In this document: in pieces, positions 39,313 to 49,400 of the stretch | How positions within the stretch are numbered: position 1 is the stretch's first letter | How the letters are laid out: each line of letters begins with the position of its first letter | NCBI RefSeq assembly: GCF_006335005.1 | Contig: NZ_VDMP01000015.1 | Span: forward strand, 13,344-77,343 | Reading direction: 5' to 3' | Source: Nocardioides albidus | GTDB taxonomy: Bacteria > Actinomycetota > Actinomycetes > Propionibacteriales > Nocardioidaceae | DNA: 64,000 nt | Program-made: the position numbers and the translations under genes | Notes under the pieces: model-generated | Seen by the model: only the letters and a program-made list of their open reading frames with translations | The model's database searches: none | Told to the model about the DNA's origin: nothing

Positions 39313-40646
39313 CCCAGTCGAGCCGCCGGGACCAGGGCGAGCGCCGCCACGACGGCCGCGGCGAGGACGAGGCCGGTGGCCGCCGCGACCGGCGCCGTGA
39401 CCGCGAACCCGGCGAAGACGACTCCGCCGAGGGCCAGGCCGGCGCTGTTGGCGAGGTAGTCGTTGAGCTGCAGGGCCGACGACGTGCGCCCCTCCTCTCC
39501 GGCCGGCGCGGTCGCGAGGGCGAGCACCGACAGCGTGGAGAAGGCCATGCCGATGCCGAGCCCGGCGACGGCCCACCCGAGGACGGGTACGACGAGCGGC
39601 ATGCCCGGAGCGGCGACCAGGGCGAAGCCGCCGATGCCGCCGCCGAGAAGCACGGCACCGAGCCTGACCCTCCGCGGCTGGTCGGCCAGCAGGCGCCAGC
39701 GGGCGGCCAGGACGGCCCCGGTCGACCAGGTCACGGCGCCGACCGTCAGCACCCAACCGGCCTGGGCCAGGGAGAGGCCGCGCTGGAGGGTGAGCAGGAG
39801 CGGGATGTAGACCTCCGCTGCGGCGAAGGCGGTGCCGATCGCGGCTCTCGAGCCGAGGACGGCGGGGAGACCGCGGCCCATCCGCCGGGTGCCCGGCGGC
39901 AGGAGTCGGCGGGCGCCGGTGCCGATCGCGACCAGGCCCACGGCCACGAGCACCGGCCAGGCCGGCAGGGTGCGCTGGCCGGCCAGGCTGACCAGCAGCA
40001 CGCCGCCGGCCGCGAGCAGTGCGAACCGCAGCCGGCCGGGCTCGGATCGGTCGAGGCCCGGACGGGACGGCGCGTCGGCGACGAGCAACCAGGCAGCCAC
40101 CGCGACGAGGGGGACGCCGAGGAACACCCAGCGCCAGCCGACCGCGGCCGCCACCTGGGCCGCGAGCACCGGCCCGACGAGCGCGGGCAGCACCCAGGCG
40201 GTGGTCAGCACGGCGAAGACCCGCGGCCGCAGGTCCGCCGGATAGGCCTGGGCGATCACGACATAGAGCGCGACGCCGAGCACGCCTCCGCCGTACCCGT
40301 GGACGAGGCGGCCGAGCAGGAACACCGGCATCGACGGGGCGAGGCCGGCGATCACGACGCCGGCGCAGAAGATCAGCAGACCTCCGCGCAGGGCCGGCCC
40401 GGGGCCGCGGCGGTCGACCTCGGCGCCGGCGGCCGCGAGCGCGACGACCGACGCGGCGAGCGGTGCGGCGAAGGCGACGGCGTACCAGCTCAGTCCGTCG
40501 AGGTCGTCGGCCACGTCGGGCATCACCGTCGCGACGGCGAGCGCCTCGAAGGCGAAGAGGAAGGCCAAGGAGAAGACACCGACCGTGGTCCGGCCGTGGC
40601 GCCCCCGCCATGGCGAGCTCGCCGTGGGCTCGGCGAGCGCGGTCAC
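39309..40646 (-). CDS. MFS transporter (drug-efflux-like)
   Basis: A 445-aa protein with about 12-14 hydrophobic helices, including GLSWYAVAFAAPLAASVVALAAAGAEVDRRGPGPALRGG (loop 2-3 MFS signature area) and FLLGRLVHGYGGGVLGVALY (motif C region). Its GTG overlaps the stop of the upstream quinone oxidoreductase as GTGA, so both belong to the operon opposite soxR. Export of redox-active compounds would fit SoxR control but is inference. Confidence 0.83.
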   Translation of the reverse strand: MTALAEPTASSPWRGRHGRTTVGVFSLAFLFAFEALAVATVMPDVADDLDGLSWYAVAFAAPLAASVVALAAAGAEVDRRGPGPALRGGLLIFCAGVVIAGLAPSMPVFLLGRLVHGYGGGVLGVALYVVIAQAYPADLRPRVFAVLTTAWVLPALVGPVLAAQVAAAVGWRWVFLGVPLVAVAAWLLVADAPSRPGLDRSEPGRLRFALLAAGGVLLVSLAGQRTLPAWPVLVAVGLVAIGTGARRLLPPGTRRMGRGLPAVLGSRAAIGTAFAAAEVYIPLLLTLQRGLSLAQAGWVLTVGAVTWSTGAVLAARWRLLADQPRRVRLGAVLLGGGIGGFALVAAPGMPLVVPVLGWAVAGLGIGMAFSTLSVLALATAPAGEEGRTSSALQLNDYLANSAGLALGGVVFAGFAVTAPVAAATGLVLAAAVVAALALVPAARLG

Positions 40647-41608
40647 CGCGCGGACCGCTCGACCAGGAGGACCACCTTGCCCATGGTCGCACCCGCCTCC
40701 AGGGCGCGGTGGGCCGCGGCCGCGTCGGCGAGGGGGAAGGCGTTGCCGACGTACGGGACCCGGGTGCCGTCGGCCGCGGCGTCGAGGGCGGCCCGCTCGA
40801 ACTCGGCCAACCGGCTCATGATCGGCGGGCCGAGCACGTCGACGACGCGGCGCTGCGGGTCGTCGTACGCGTTCGGCGTGCCGGAGGCCCAGCCGTAGCG
40901 CACCAGGCGGCCGCCGGGGGCGAGCCGGTCGTAGAGCGCCTGGCCGACCTCTCCCCCGACGCCGTCGAGGACGAGGGTGAGCGGTCCGTGCGCGGCGACG
41001 TCGTCGATCCAGCCGGGAGTACGACGGTCCAGCGCCGGGTCGGCTCCGTACCTCGCCGCGAGGGCGACCTTGTCGGGTCCGCCGGCGATGCCGATCGCCG
41101 CCGCGCCGACGGCGCGCGCTCCTTGGAGCAGGAGGGTGCCGAGTCCGCCGGCGGCCGAGGTGACGGCGACGATGTCCTCCGGGGCGATCTCCGCGAACTC
41201 GAGGACGGCGGCGGCCGTCCGGCCGGTCCCGATGGCCGCGACCGCCGTGGGGGCGTCGAGGTGGTCCGGCAGCGGGTGGGCGCGGCTCGCGTCGACGACC
41301 GCCTGGTCGGCGTACCCGCCTCCGGCGAAGCCGAGATGCGCCACGACGCGCTGCCCGAGCCGGCTCCCGTCCACGCCGTCGCCGACCCGGTCGACGACGC
41401 CGGCGACCTCGCGACCGGGGACGACCGGAAGCTCCGGCGGGTCACCGGCGCCGAAGGACTCCCCTGCCCGGATCGAGGTGTCGAGCAGGTGGACGCCGGC
41501 GACCTCGACCGCGATCCGGAGCTGACCGGGGCCGGGCTCGAGGTCGGGCAGCTGCTCGAGGCGGAGGAGATCGGCGGGCCCGAAGGCATGGTGACGGATC
41601 GCATGCAT
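40643..41608 (-). CDS. Zinc-less quinone oxidoreductase-like enzyme, SoxR-controlled
   Basis: A 321-aa MDR reductase: GroES-like part (VEVAGVHLLDTSIRAGESFG; VPGREVAGVVDRVGDGVDG) and Rossmann domain (IVAVTSAAGGLGTLLLQGARAVGA). It likely reduces quinones or enones with NADPH. The ATG at 41608 is seven nt after the -10 TCGAAT of a 19-bp-spacer promoter covered by a SoxR box; a TTG 15 bases upstream is the alternative. Confidence 0.87.
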   Translation of the reverse strand: MHAIRHHAFGPADLLRLEQLPDLEPGPGQLRIAVEVAGVHLLDTSIRAGESFGAGDPPELPVVPGREVAGVVDRVGDGVDGSRLGQRVVAHLGFAGGGYADQAVVDASRAHPLPDHLDAPTAVAAIGTGRTAAAVLEFAEIAPEDIVAVTSAAGGLGTLLLQGARAVGAAAIGIAGGPDKVALAARYGADPALDRRTPGWIDDVAAHGPLTLVLDGVGGEVGQALYDRLAPGGRLVRYGWASGTPNAYDDPQRRVVDVLGPPIMSRLAEFERAALDAAADGTRVPYVGNAFPLADAAAAHRALEAGATMGKVVLLVERSAR

Positions 41609-41645
41609 GACGGCATTCGACAACCTGAACTAGGGTTGAGGTCAA
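41607..41645. promoter_or_regulatory. SoxR box within overlapping divergent promoters
   Basis: CCTGAACTAGGGTTGAGG (41624-41641) resembles the SoxR operator CCTCAAGTTAACTTGAGG (arms match at 6/9 pairs). Minus-strand promoter: TTGACC (41645-41640), 19-bp spacer, TCGAAT (41620-41615), ending six bases before the oxidoreductase ATG. Plus-strand promoter: ATGACG (41607-41612), 18 bp, TAGGGT (41631-41636), nine bases before the soxR ATG. The 19-bp spacer is typical of MerR-family targets. Confidence 0.75.
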
Positions 41646-42107
41646 ATGGACCTCAACCGCACCCTCCGCAGCCACGACCTCACGCCGGGCGAGGTCGCCC
41701 ACCGCTCGGGCGTCGCCGTGTCGGCACTGCACTACTACGAGCGCGAGGGGCTGATCACCAGCGTGCGCACCGCCGGCAACCAGCGGCGCTACCACCGCGA
41801 CGTGCTGCGCCGGGTCGCGTTCATCCGCGTCTCCCAGGGCGTCGGCGTCTCGCTCGCGGAGATCCGTGACGCGCTCGCCACCCTCCCCGAGGGCCGCACC
41901 CCGACGAAGGCCGACTGGGCGCGGCTGTCGCGGACCTGGCGCAGCAGCCTCGACGACCGCATCGCCCGACTGGAGAGACTGCGCGACACCCTCGACGACT
42001 GCATCGGCTGCGGCTGCCTGTCACTGAAGTCGTGCACGCTGGCCAACCCCGGCGACGTCCTCGAGCAGTACGGCGACGGCCCGGTCCGGCTCGTCGGGCG
42101 CGGCTGA
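41646..42107 (+). CDS. soxR: Redox-sensing MerR-family regulator SoxR
   Basis: A 153-aa SoxR. The N-terminal MerR helix-turn-helix is [23 protein letters not shown], followed by a dimerisation coiled coil. The [2Fe-2S] cluster ligands are C119, C122, C124 and C130 (C-I-G-C-G-C-L-S-x3-C). SoxR activates targets on oxidation by redox-cycling compounds. The adjacent operon (oxidoreductase plus MFS pump) is the evident target. No soxS, as expected outside enterics. Confidence 0.95.
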   Translation: MDLNRTLRSHDLTPGEVAHRSGVAVSALHYYEREGLITSVRTAGNQRRYHRDVLRRVAFIRVSQGVGVSLAEIRDALATLPEGRTPTKADWARLSRTWRSSLDDRIARLERLRDTLDDCIGCGCLSLKSCTLANPGDVLEQYGDGPVRLVGRG

Positions 42108-42124
42108 CGCTCGGCCGGGCGCAG

Positions 42125-43522
42125 TCAGCCGATGTCGGTGGCGAGGAGGTCGTCGACCGTCTCGCGACGCACGACCACCCGGGCCGCGCCGTCCTTGACG
42201 GCGACCACCGGCGGCCGGAGGGCGTGGTTGTAGTTGGACGCCATCGACCGGCCGTAGGCGCCGGTTCCGGGGACGGCGACCAGGTCGCCGGGGGCGATGT
42301 CTCCGGGCAGGAACTCGTCCTTGACCACGATGTCGCCGGACTCGCAGTGCTTGCCGACCACGCGCGCCAGCACGGGCTCGGTCGAGGAGGCGCGCGAGGC
42401 GAGGGTGCAGGAGTAGTCGGCGTCGTACAGGGCGGGGCGGATGTTGTCGCTCATCCCCCCGTCGACCGACACGTAGGTGCGGGTGGCGCCGCCGTCGAGG
42501 GCGACCTGCTTGACGGTGCCGACCGTGTAGACCGTGCACATCGCGGGCCCGACGATGGCCCGGCCCGGCTCGATCGACAGGTGCGGCACGTCCAGGCCGA
42601 GCGCGGCGCACTCCCCCGTCACGATCTTGGTGATCTGCTCGGCGAGCAGCGCGGGGTCGGCCGGGTCGTCCTGCGTGGTGTAGGCGATGCCGAAGCCGCC
42701 GCCGAGGTCGAGCTCGGGGAGGACGGTGCCGAGCTCGGCGCCGATCCGCGCGTGCAGGGCGAGGACCCGGCGAGCGGCGACCTCCCAGCCCGAGGTGTCG
42801 AAGATCTGGGAGCCGATGTGGCTGTGCAGGCCGCGCAGCTCGAGGCTGTCGTGGGCGACGACGCGCGACGCCGCCTCGAAGGCGTCGCCGGAGGAGATCG
42901 AGAAGCCGAACTTCTGGTCCTCGTGGGCGGTGGCGATGAACTCGTGGGTGTGCGCCTCGACGCCGGCGGTCACCCGGACCATCACGCTCTGGCGTACGCC
43001 GAGCTGGCGGGCCACGTCGGCGACCCGCTCGATCTCGTGGAAGGAGTCGACGATGATCCGACCGACGCCCGCGTCGACCGCGCGACGCAGCTCCATCGCG
43101 GTCTTGTTGTTGCCGTGGTAGCCGATCCGCGCCGGGTCGGTGCCCGCGCGCAGGGCCACGGTCAGCTCGCCGTCGCTGCACACGTCGAGGCAGAGCCCCT
43201 CCTCCGCGACCCAGCGGGCGACGGCCGTGCACAGGAACGCCTTGCCAGCGTAGTAGACGTCGTACCCGGCGAAGCCGTCGCGGAAGGCCCGGGCGCGCGA
43301 GCGGAAGTCGTCCTCGTCGAGGACGTACGCCGGGGTGTTCACGTCGGCGACGAGGTCGGGAATCGCCAGCCCGCCGACGTGCAGCACGCCGTCGTCGTCC
43401 TTGCGGGCCGTCGACGACCACAGCACCGGGACCAGGGCATCGACGTCCACGGGCTCGCGCAGCCAGTGCGGCGAGGTGCCGGCGTAGTCGCCGGGCGGCA
43501 CCCGGTGCATGCCGGCCGCCAT
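42125..43522 (-). CDS. lysA: Diaminopimelate decarboxylase
   Basis: A 465-aa fold-type III PLP enzyme making L-lysine from meso-diaminopimelate. The PLP lysine is in YYAGKAFLC. Other signatures are HGNNKTAMELRRAVDAGVG, LRGLHSHIGSQIFD, LDLGGGFGIAYT, EPGRAIVGPAM, and C-terminal KHCESGDIVVKDEFLPGDI and PGTGAYGRSMASNYNHALRPP. The ATG shares one base with the argS stop (TGATG); a second ATG 12 bases in is possible. argS-lysA forms an operon. Confidence 0.96.
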   Translation of the reverse strand: MAAGMHRVPPGDYAGTSPHWLREPVDVDALVPVLWSSTARKDDDGVLHVGGLAIPDLVADVNTPAYVLDEDDFRSRARAFRDGFAGYDVYYAGKAFLCTAVARWVAEEGLCLDVCSDGELTVALRAGTDPARIGYHGNNKTAMELRRAVDAGVGRIIVDSFHEIERVADVARQLGVRQSVMVRVTAGVEAHTHEFIATAHEDQKFGFSISSGDAFEAASRVVAHDSLELRGLHSHIGSQIFDTSGWEVAARRVLALHARIGAELGTVLPELDLGGGFGIAYTTQDDPADPALLAEQITKIVTGECAALGLDVPHLSIEPGRAIVGPAMCTVYTVGTVKQVALDGGATRTYVSVDGGMSDNIRPALYDADYSCTLASRASSTEPVLARVVGKHCESGDIVVKDEFLPGDIAPGDLVAVPGTGAYGRSMASNYNHALRPPVVAVKDGAARVVVRRETVDDLLATDIG

Positions 43523-45207
43523 CACATGCGCTCCGGCGCCGAGACGCCGAGCAGGCCCAGGCCGTTGGCGATCACCGTCTGCGTCGCCACGACCAGCACG
43601 AGGCGCGCCAGGTTGGCCGCCGACACCGGCTCGTCGCCCTGCGGCAGCATCCGGCACTCCTTGGTGTCGTACCACTTGTTGAACACCGACGCGGTGTCCT
43701 CCAGGTAGCGCGCCACCCGGTGCGGCTCGCGCAGCTCGGCGGCGCTGGCGACCACGCGCGGGTACTCGGCCAGGGCGCGCAGCAGCTCGCCGTCCCGCTC
43801 GTGGTCGAGCAGGCTCGGGTCGAAGCCGCCGTCCGACGCGGCGCCCTCGGGGAGCGCCATGCCGAGGTCGGTGGCGTTGGCGATCATCCGGCAGGTCCGC
43901 GCGTGGGCGTACTGCACGTAGTAGACCGGGTTGTCGTTGGACGCCTTGGTGATCTCGACGACGTCGAGGGTCAGCGGGGAGTCCGCCGGGTAGCGCGCCA
44001 GGGAGTAGCGCAGCGCGTCGACGCCGATCTCCTCCGCGAGGTCGTTGAGGGTCACGATCGTGCCCGCCCGCTTGGAGAGCTTCAGCTCCTCGCCGCCCTG
44101 CAGGATCTTGACGAGCTGCCCGATCATCACGTCGAGGGTCTGGTCCGGGTCGTCCCCGACGCAGGCCGCCATCGCACGCAGACGGTTGACGTAGCCGTGG
44201 TGGTCGGCACCGAGCAGGTAGATGCAGTGCTCGAAGCCGCGCGCCCGCTTGTTGAGGTAGTACGCCGTGTCGGAGGCGAAGTAGGTCAGCTCGCCGTCGG
44301 ACTTGATGAGCACCCGATCCTTGTCGTCCCCGAAGTCGGTCGTGCGCATCCACAGCGCGCCGCCCTCCTCGTAGACGTGGCCGAGGTCCGTGAGCCGCTG
44401 CAGGGTCTCCGGCACCGATCCGGAGTCGTGGAGCGAGAGCTCGGAGAACCACACGTCGAAGTGGGTGTTGAACCGGTCGAGGGTCTCCTGCTGCTCCTTG
44501 AGCTGGATCTCGTAGCCCTTGGCCCGGACCGCGCTGCGCCGCTCCTCGCCCTCGAGCTGGAAGATGCCGGGGCTGGCCGCCTCGACGGCCTTGGCGAGGT
44601 CCTCGATGTACTCGCCGGCGTACCCGTTCTCGGGCTTGGGCCGGCCGAGCGCCGCGGCGATGATCGAGTCGGCGAAGTGGTTCATCTGCACGCCGCGGTC
44701 GTTGATGTAGAACTCGCGCGTCACGTCCGCGCCGGCCGCCGACAGCACCCGGCCGATGGCGTCGCCGAGCACCGCCCACCGGGTGTGGCCGAGGTGGAGC
44801 GGGCCGGTCGGGTTCGCCGAGATGAACTCGACGTTGATCCGCTGACCGCCCAGCGTCTCGGTGCGTCCGTACGACGCTCCGGCCGCGACGACCTCGGCCG
44901 CCACCTGGCCCTGCGCGCCGGCCTCGACGCTGATGTTGAGGAAGCCGGGGCCGGCCAGCTCGACGGCCGCGATGCCGTCGGCCTCCCTGAGCCGGGCGGC
45001 CAGCAGCTCGCCGAGCGCCCGGGGGTTGGTGCCGGCCCGCTTCGCCAGCTGCAGCGCGACGTTGGTGGCGTAGTCGCCGTGCCCCTTCTGCCGCGGTCGC
45101 TCCACCGTCACCTCGCTGGGGACGCCGTCGGGCAGGGCGAGATCGCCGTGCGCGACGAGCGCCGAGAGGGCGTCGACGATCGTGGCGGAGAGCTGAGCAG
45201 GAGTCAC
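43522..45207 (-). CDS. argS: Arginyl-tRNA synthetase
   Basis: A 561-aa class I synthetase with an N-terminal Add-1 domain, the HIGH-type ANPTGPLHLGHTRW, the KMSKS-equivalent KLSKRAG and a C-terminal anticodon-binding helical domain (LRALAEYPRVV...VARYLEDTASVFNKWYDTKECRML). The GTG start is six bases after TACCCT (45219-45214, minus strand), suggesting a leaderless mRNA. A tRNA-Arg gene lies divergently upstream. Confidence 0.97.
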   Translation of the reverse strand: MTPAQLSATIVDALSALVAHGDLALPDGVPSEVTVERPRQKGHGDYATNVALQLAKRAGTNPRALGELLAARLREADGIAAVELAGPGFLNISVEAGAQGQVAAEVVAAGASYGRTETLGGQRINVEFISANPTGPLHLGHTRWAVLGDAIGRVLSAAGADVTREFYINDRGVQMNHFADSIIAAALGRPKPENGYAGEYIEDLAKAVEAASPGIFQLEGEERRSAVRAKGYEIQLKEQQETLDRFNTHFDVWFSELSLHDSGSVPETLQRLTDLGHVYEEGGALWMRTTDFGDDKDRVLIKSDGELTYFASDTAYYLNKRARGFEHCIYLLGADHHGYVNRLRAMAACVGDDPDQTLDVMIGQLVKILQGGEELKLSKRAGTIVTLNDLAEEIGVDALRYSLARYPADSPLTLDVVEITKASNDNPVYYVQYAHARTCRMIANATDLGMALPEGAASDGGFDPSLLDHERDGELLRALAEYPRVVASAAELREPHRVARYLEDTASVFNKWYDTKECRMLPQGDEPVSAANLARLVLVVATQTVIANGLGLLGVSAPERM

Positions 45208-45274
45208 GCGGCAAGGGTATCGGCGGGCACCGGTTTCCTCCGCAGCGATATCGACCGGTAAGGTTCCTCACCGC

Positions 45275-45300
45275 GCCCCCGACCTGCACAGATCGGGGGC
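45275..45300 (+). promoter_or_regulatory. Hairpin in the 5' leader of tRNA-Arg
   Basis: GCCCCCGA (45275-45282) and TCGGGGGC (45293-45300) form a perfect 8-bp stem ending three bases before the tRNA. A possible -10, TAAGGT, lies at 45259-45264, placing the hairpin inside the tRNA precursor. Confidence 0.6.
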
Positions 45301-45303
45301 ATT

Positions 45304-45376
45304 GCCTCCGTAGCTCAGGGGATAGAGCACTGGTTTCCGGTACCAGGTGTCGCAGGTTCGAATCCTGCCGGAGGCG
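45304..45376 (+). tRNA. tRNA-Arg (anticodon CCG)
   Basis: A 73-nt tRNA. The acceptor stem is GCCTCCG/CGGAGGC with discriminator G; the D arm is GCTC-AGGGGATA-GAGC; the anticodon stem CTGGT/ACCAG encloses TTCCGGT, giving anticodon CCG (codon CGG); the T arm is GCAGG-TTCGAAT-CCTGC. CCA is not encoded. It sits 96 bp from argS, which charges it. Confidence 0.96.
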
Positions 45377-45383
45377 CACGAGA

Positions 45384-45417
45384 AGGCCCCCGGCCTGCAT
45401 CAGCAGGTCGAGGGCCT
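45384..45417 (+). terminator. Terminator after tRNA-Arg
   Basis: Two 15-nt arms (45384-45398, 45403-45417) match at 13 positions around the loop ATCA, starting eight bases after the tRNA. The left arm resembles that of the leader hairpin at 45275. Confidence 0.75.
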
Positions 45418-45462
45418 GCGTCGTACCCGACCACGTGTCCGGCCAGGATGGTTCGTTCGACC

Positions 45463-45705
45463 TCAGGCCGACCGTTGGTGCAGGAGGATCCCGGTGAGCA
45501 TCGCCATCGCGAGCGACAGCAGGATGACCTGGACGCCGGACCGGGTGCCGCGCCTCGTCAGGATGATCCCGATGACGATGCCGACGAGCGGGAAGAGGAT
45601 CGCCGTCACCCAGCCGGCCTTCTCCAGGCTGAGCTCAGACTTCCGGAACGTCCCGGACGCGGAGGTCCGGACCGATCGACCGGCGGGCGTTGGCGCGTCG
45701 TCCAT
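45463..45705 (-). CDS. Small two-helix membrane protein, function unknown
   Basis: An 80-aa protein with a polar N-terminus (residues 1-30) and two hydrophobic helices (AGWVTAILFPLVGIVIGIIL; VQVILLSLAMAMLTGILL) separated by the basic loop TRRGTRSG. I recognise no family. The ATG at 45705 is the first that avoids the opposite rnhA frame. Confidence 0.6.
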   Translation of the reverse strand: MDDAPTPAGRSVRTSASGTFRKSELSLEKAGWVTAILFPLVGIVIGIILTRRGTRSGVQVILLSLAMAMLTGILLHQRSA

Positions 45706-45775
45706 GCAGCGAGGGTAGGGCGGAGGGTTGGAGGCGCCGGTTCTCGAGGGTCCATGGGCCGTACGCTCTGCCCCT

Positions 45776-46264
45776 GTGCCGACCGAATCGTCCTCCCGCG
45801 TCACCATCCACACCGACGGCGCCTGCCTGGGCAACCCGGGGCCGGGCGGCTGGGGCGCCCTGCTCAGGTACGGCCAGCACGAGAAGGAGCTGTACGGCGG
45901 CGAGCCGGCCACCACCAACAACCGGATGGAGCTGATGGCGGCCATCCAGGCACTGGAGTCGCTCAACCGGCGCTCGGCGGTCGACCTGCACACCGACAGC
46001 AGCTACGTCCGCAACGGGATCATGTCGTGGGTCGCGAAGTGGAAGGCCAACGGCTGGCGCACGACGGCCAAGGCCGCCGTGAAGAACGACGACCTGTGGC
46101 GCCGGCTCGACGCCGCCGCGACGGGTCACGACGTCACCTGGCACTGGGTCAAGGGCCATGCGGGCGACCCCGGCAACGAGCGGGCCGACGCGCTCGCCGG
46201 GCGCGGTGCCCGCGAGGCGCGCGACGGCGTCGTCGGTGCTCCCGAGCCCCGCCTCGGGGCGTGA
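45776..46264 (+). CDS. rnhA: Ribonuclease HI
   Basis: A 162-aa RNase HI removing RNA from RNA-DNA hybrids. The DEDD residues are visible in [37 protein letters not shown] and NERADALAG; the handle region [12 protein letters not shown] is present. TACGCT (45762-45767) is eight bases before the GTG, fitting a leaderless transcript. Confidence 0.95.
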   Translation: MPTESSSRVTIHTDGACLGNPGPGGWGALLRYGQHEKELYGGEPATTNNRMELMAAIQALESLNRRSAVDLHTDSSYVRNGIMSWVAKWKANGWRTTAKAAVKNDDLWRRLDAAATGHDVTWHWVKGHAGDPGNERADALAGRGAREARDGVVGAPEPRLGA

Positions 46265-46408
46265 TCGGTGTCTGTTCGACAACACCTCGAAGACATTGGG
46301 TGACCACAGGTCGGTATTTGCCCTCTCGGGGGACTAGCCTTGGCGGTCGACAGCCACCCGCTATCGGCGGCGGGTGCGTCCCGCTCATCGGAAGAGGCGA
46401 AGCACGTC

Positions 46409-49400
46409 GTGACGCAGTCGTCAGACCAGTCCACCGGATCTCCCGTTCCTGCTGACTTCGGAGCCAACGAGTGGCTCGTGGAGGAGATGAAGGAGCGCTT
46501 CGAGGCCGATCCGAACAGCGTCGATCCCGCGTGGGCGACGTACTTCCGGAACGGCAGCGGCGGCAACGGTACGACGACCGCGGCGGCCGCTCCGGCAGCC
46601 ACCGCCACGGCAGCCAGCGCCCCGGCGGCCGCGACTCCTCCGGCCGCCCCGCCGGCCGCGGCTCCCGCTCCCGCCGCCGCGGCGCCGGCGGCCCCGACCC
46701 CGAAGGCCACGCCGGCGCCCCAGGTGAGCCCCGCCTCCTCGAGGACGCCGACGCCGCCGAAGGCCGACGCCGAGCGGCCGACGCCGAAGGACGCCCCGCG
46801 TCCGGCCCCCGTGACCGCCAAGGACGAGCCGACCCTGACCGTGCTGCGCGGCATCCCGGCCGCGACGGCCAAGAACATGGACATCTCGCTGTCGGTCCCG
46901 ACCGCGACGTCGGTGCGCAACATCCCGGTCAAGCTGCTGTGGGACAACCGCATCGTCATCAACAGCCACCTCAAGCGCGCCCGCGGCGGCAAGGTGTCGT
47001 TCACCCACATCATCGGCTACGCGATCATCAAGGCGATCAAGGCGCTGCCGGCCATGAACAACACCTACGCCGAGATCGACGGCAAGCCGACCATGGTGAC
47101 GCCGGCCCACATCAACCTGGGCCTGGCGATCGACCAGCAGAAGAAGGACGGCACCCGCCAGCTCGTCGCGCCGAGCATCAAGGCGTGCGAGTCGATGGAC
47201 TTCGCGCAGTTCTGGACGGCGTACGAGGACATCGTGCGCAAGGCCAAGGACAACAAGCTCACGATGGAGGACTACTCCGGCACGACCGTGAGCCTCACCA
47301 ACGTGGGTGGCCTCGGCACCAACAACTCGGTGCCGCGGCTGATGCAGGGCCAGGCCGCGATCATCGGCGTCGGGTCGATGGACTACCCGCCGGAGTTCCA
47401 GGGCGCCTCCGAGGAGACCATCGCGCGCAACGCGATCTCCCGGATCATGACGATGACCTCGACCTACGACCACCGGGTCATCCAGGGCGCGCAGTCGGGT
47501 GAGTTCCTCGGCCTCGTGCACCGCTACCTGCTCGGCGAGGACGGCTTCTACGACGAGATCTTCCGCGCCCTGCGGATCCCCTACGAGCCGATCCGCTGGA
47601 ACAGCGACATCGCGACCTCGCACGACGACGAGATCGACAAGCAGGCCCGGATCCTCGAGCTGATCCACGCCTACCGCGTGCGCGGTCACCTGATGGCCGA
47701 CACCGACCCGCTGGAGTACAAGCAGCGCAGCCACCCCGACCTGCGCATCGAGTCGCACGGGCTGACCCTGTGGGACCTCGACCGCGAGTTCCCGACCGGC
47801 TCCTTCGGCGGGCGCGACCGGCGCTTCATGAAGCTGCGCCACATCCTCGGCATCCTGCGCGACTCCTACTGCCGCACCACCGGCATCGAGTACATGCACA
47901 TCATGGACCCCGAGCAGCGCCAGTGGATCCAGGAGCGCGTCGAGCAGCCGCACAGCAAGCCGCCGCGCGAGGAGCAGCTGCGCATCCTGCTCAAGCTCAA
48001 CCAGGCCGAGGCCTTCGAGACCTTCCTGCAGACCAAGTTCGTCGGCCAGAAGCGGTTCTCGCTCGAGGGCGGCGAGACGACCATCCCCGTCGTCGACGAG
48101 ATCGCCGAGGCGGCCGCACAGGCCGGCCTGGTCGAGGTCGCGATCGGCATGGCCCACCGCGGCCGGCTCAACATGCTGGCCAACATCGTCGGCAAGTCCT
48201 ACAACCAGATCTTCCGCGAGTTCGAGGGCAACATCGACCCGCGCACGGTCCAGGGCTCGGGCGACGTGAAGTACCACCTCGGCGCGGAGGGCACCTTCGT
48301 CGCCGACACCGGCGAGACCATCGCGGTCTCCGTGGCCGCGAACCCCTCCCACCTCGAGACCGTCGACCCCGTCCTCGAGGGCATCGCGCGCGCCAAGCAG
48401 GACGTGCTCGACCGTGGCGCCGAGTTCCCGGTCCTGCCGATGCTCATCCACGGCGACGCCGCCTTCGCCGGCCAGGGCGTCGTGGCCGAGACCCTCAACC
48501 TCTCGCAGCTGCGCGGCTACCGCACGGGCGGGACGATCCACGTCGTCATCAACAACCAGGTCGGGTTCACGACCTCCCCCGGCTCGTCGCGCTCCACGCT
48601 CTACTGCACCGACGTGGCCCGGATGGTCCAGGCGCCGATCTTCCACGTCAACGGCGACGACCCGGAGGCGTGCATCCGCGTCGCCCGGCTCGCCTTCGAG
48701 TACCGCCAGGCGTTCAACAGCGACGTCGTCATCGACCTCGTGTGCTACCGCCGCCGCGGTCACAACGAGGGCGACGACCCGTCGTACACCCAGCCGCTGA
48801 TGTACGACCTCATCGAGCAGAAGCGCTCGGTGCGCAAGCTCTACACCGAGTCCCTCATCGGTCGTGGCGACATCACCATCGAGGAGGCCGAGCAGGTCCT
48901 GCGCGACTACCAGCAGCAGCTGGAGCGGGTCTCCACCGAGGTGCGCGAGGCGAGCGCCGCGCCGTCGGAGTGGACCACCGTCCCGGACTACCCGGACAAG
49001 CCCGTCGGGGAGACCCAGACGGCCGTGACCCCGGAGGTCCTCAAGCGGATCGCCGACGCCTACGTCACCCCGCCCGACGGCTTCACCGTCCACCCGAAGG
49101 TGATGCCCCAGCTCCAGCGCCGCGCCGCCGCGATCTCCGACGGCCCGATCGACTGGGGCACCGGCGAGATCCTCGCGTTCGGCTCGCTGCTCATGGAGGG
49201 CCGCCCGGTCCGCCTGGCCGGCCAGGACTCGCGGCGCGGCACCTTCGTGCAGCGGTTCGCCACGATCATCGACCGGATCAACGCCGACGAGTGGACGCCG
49301 CTGGCCAACCTCACCGAGGACCAGGCGAAGTTCTTCGTCTACGACAGCCTGCTCTCGGAGTACGCCGCGCTCGGCTTCGAGTACGGCTACTCGGTGGCCC

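Noticed and set aside
45304..45376. tRNA-Arg as an integration site for a mobile element
   Set aside because: No integrase, no duplicated tRNA 3' end and only housekeeping genes nearby.
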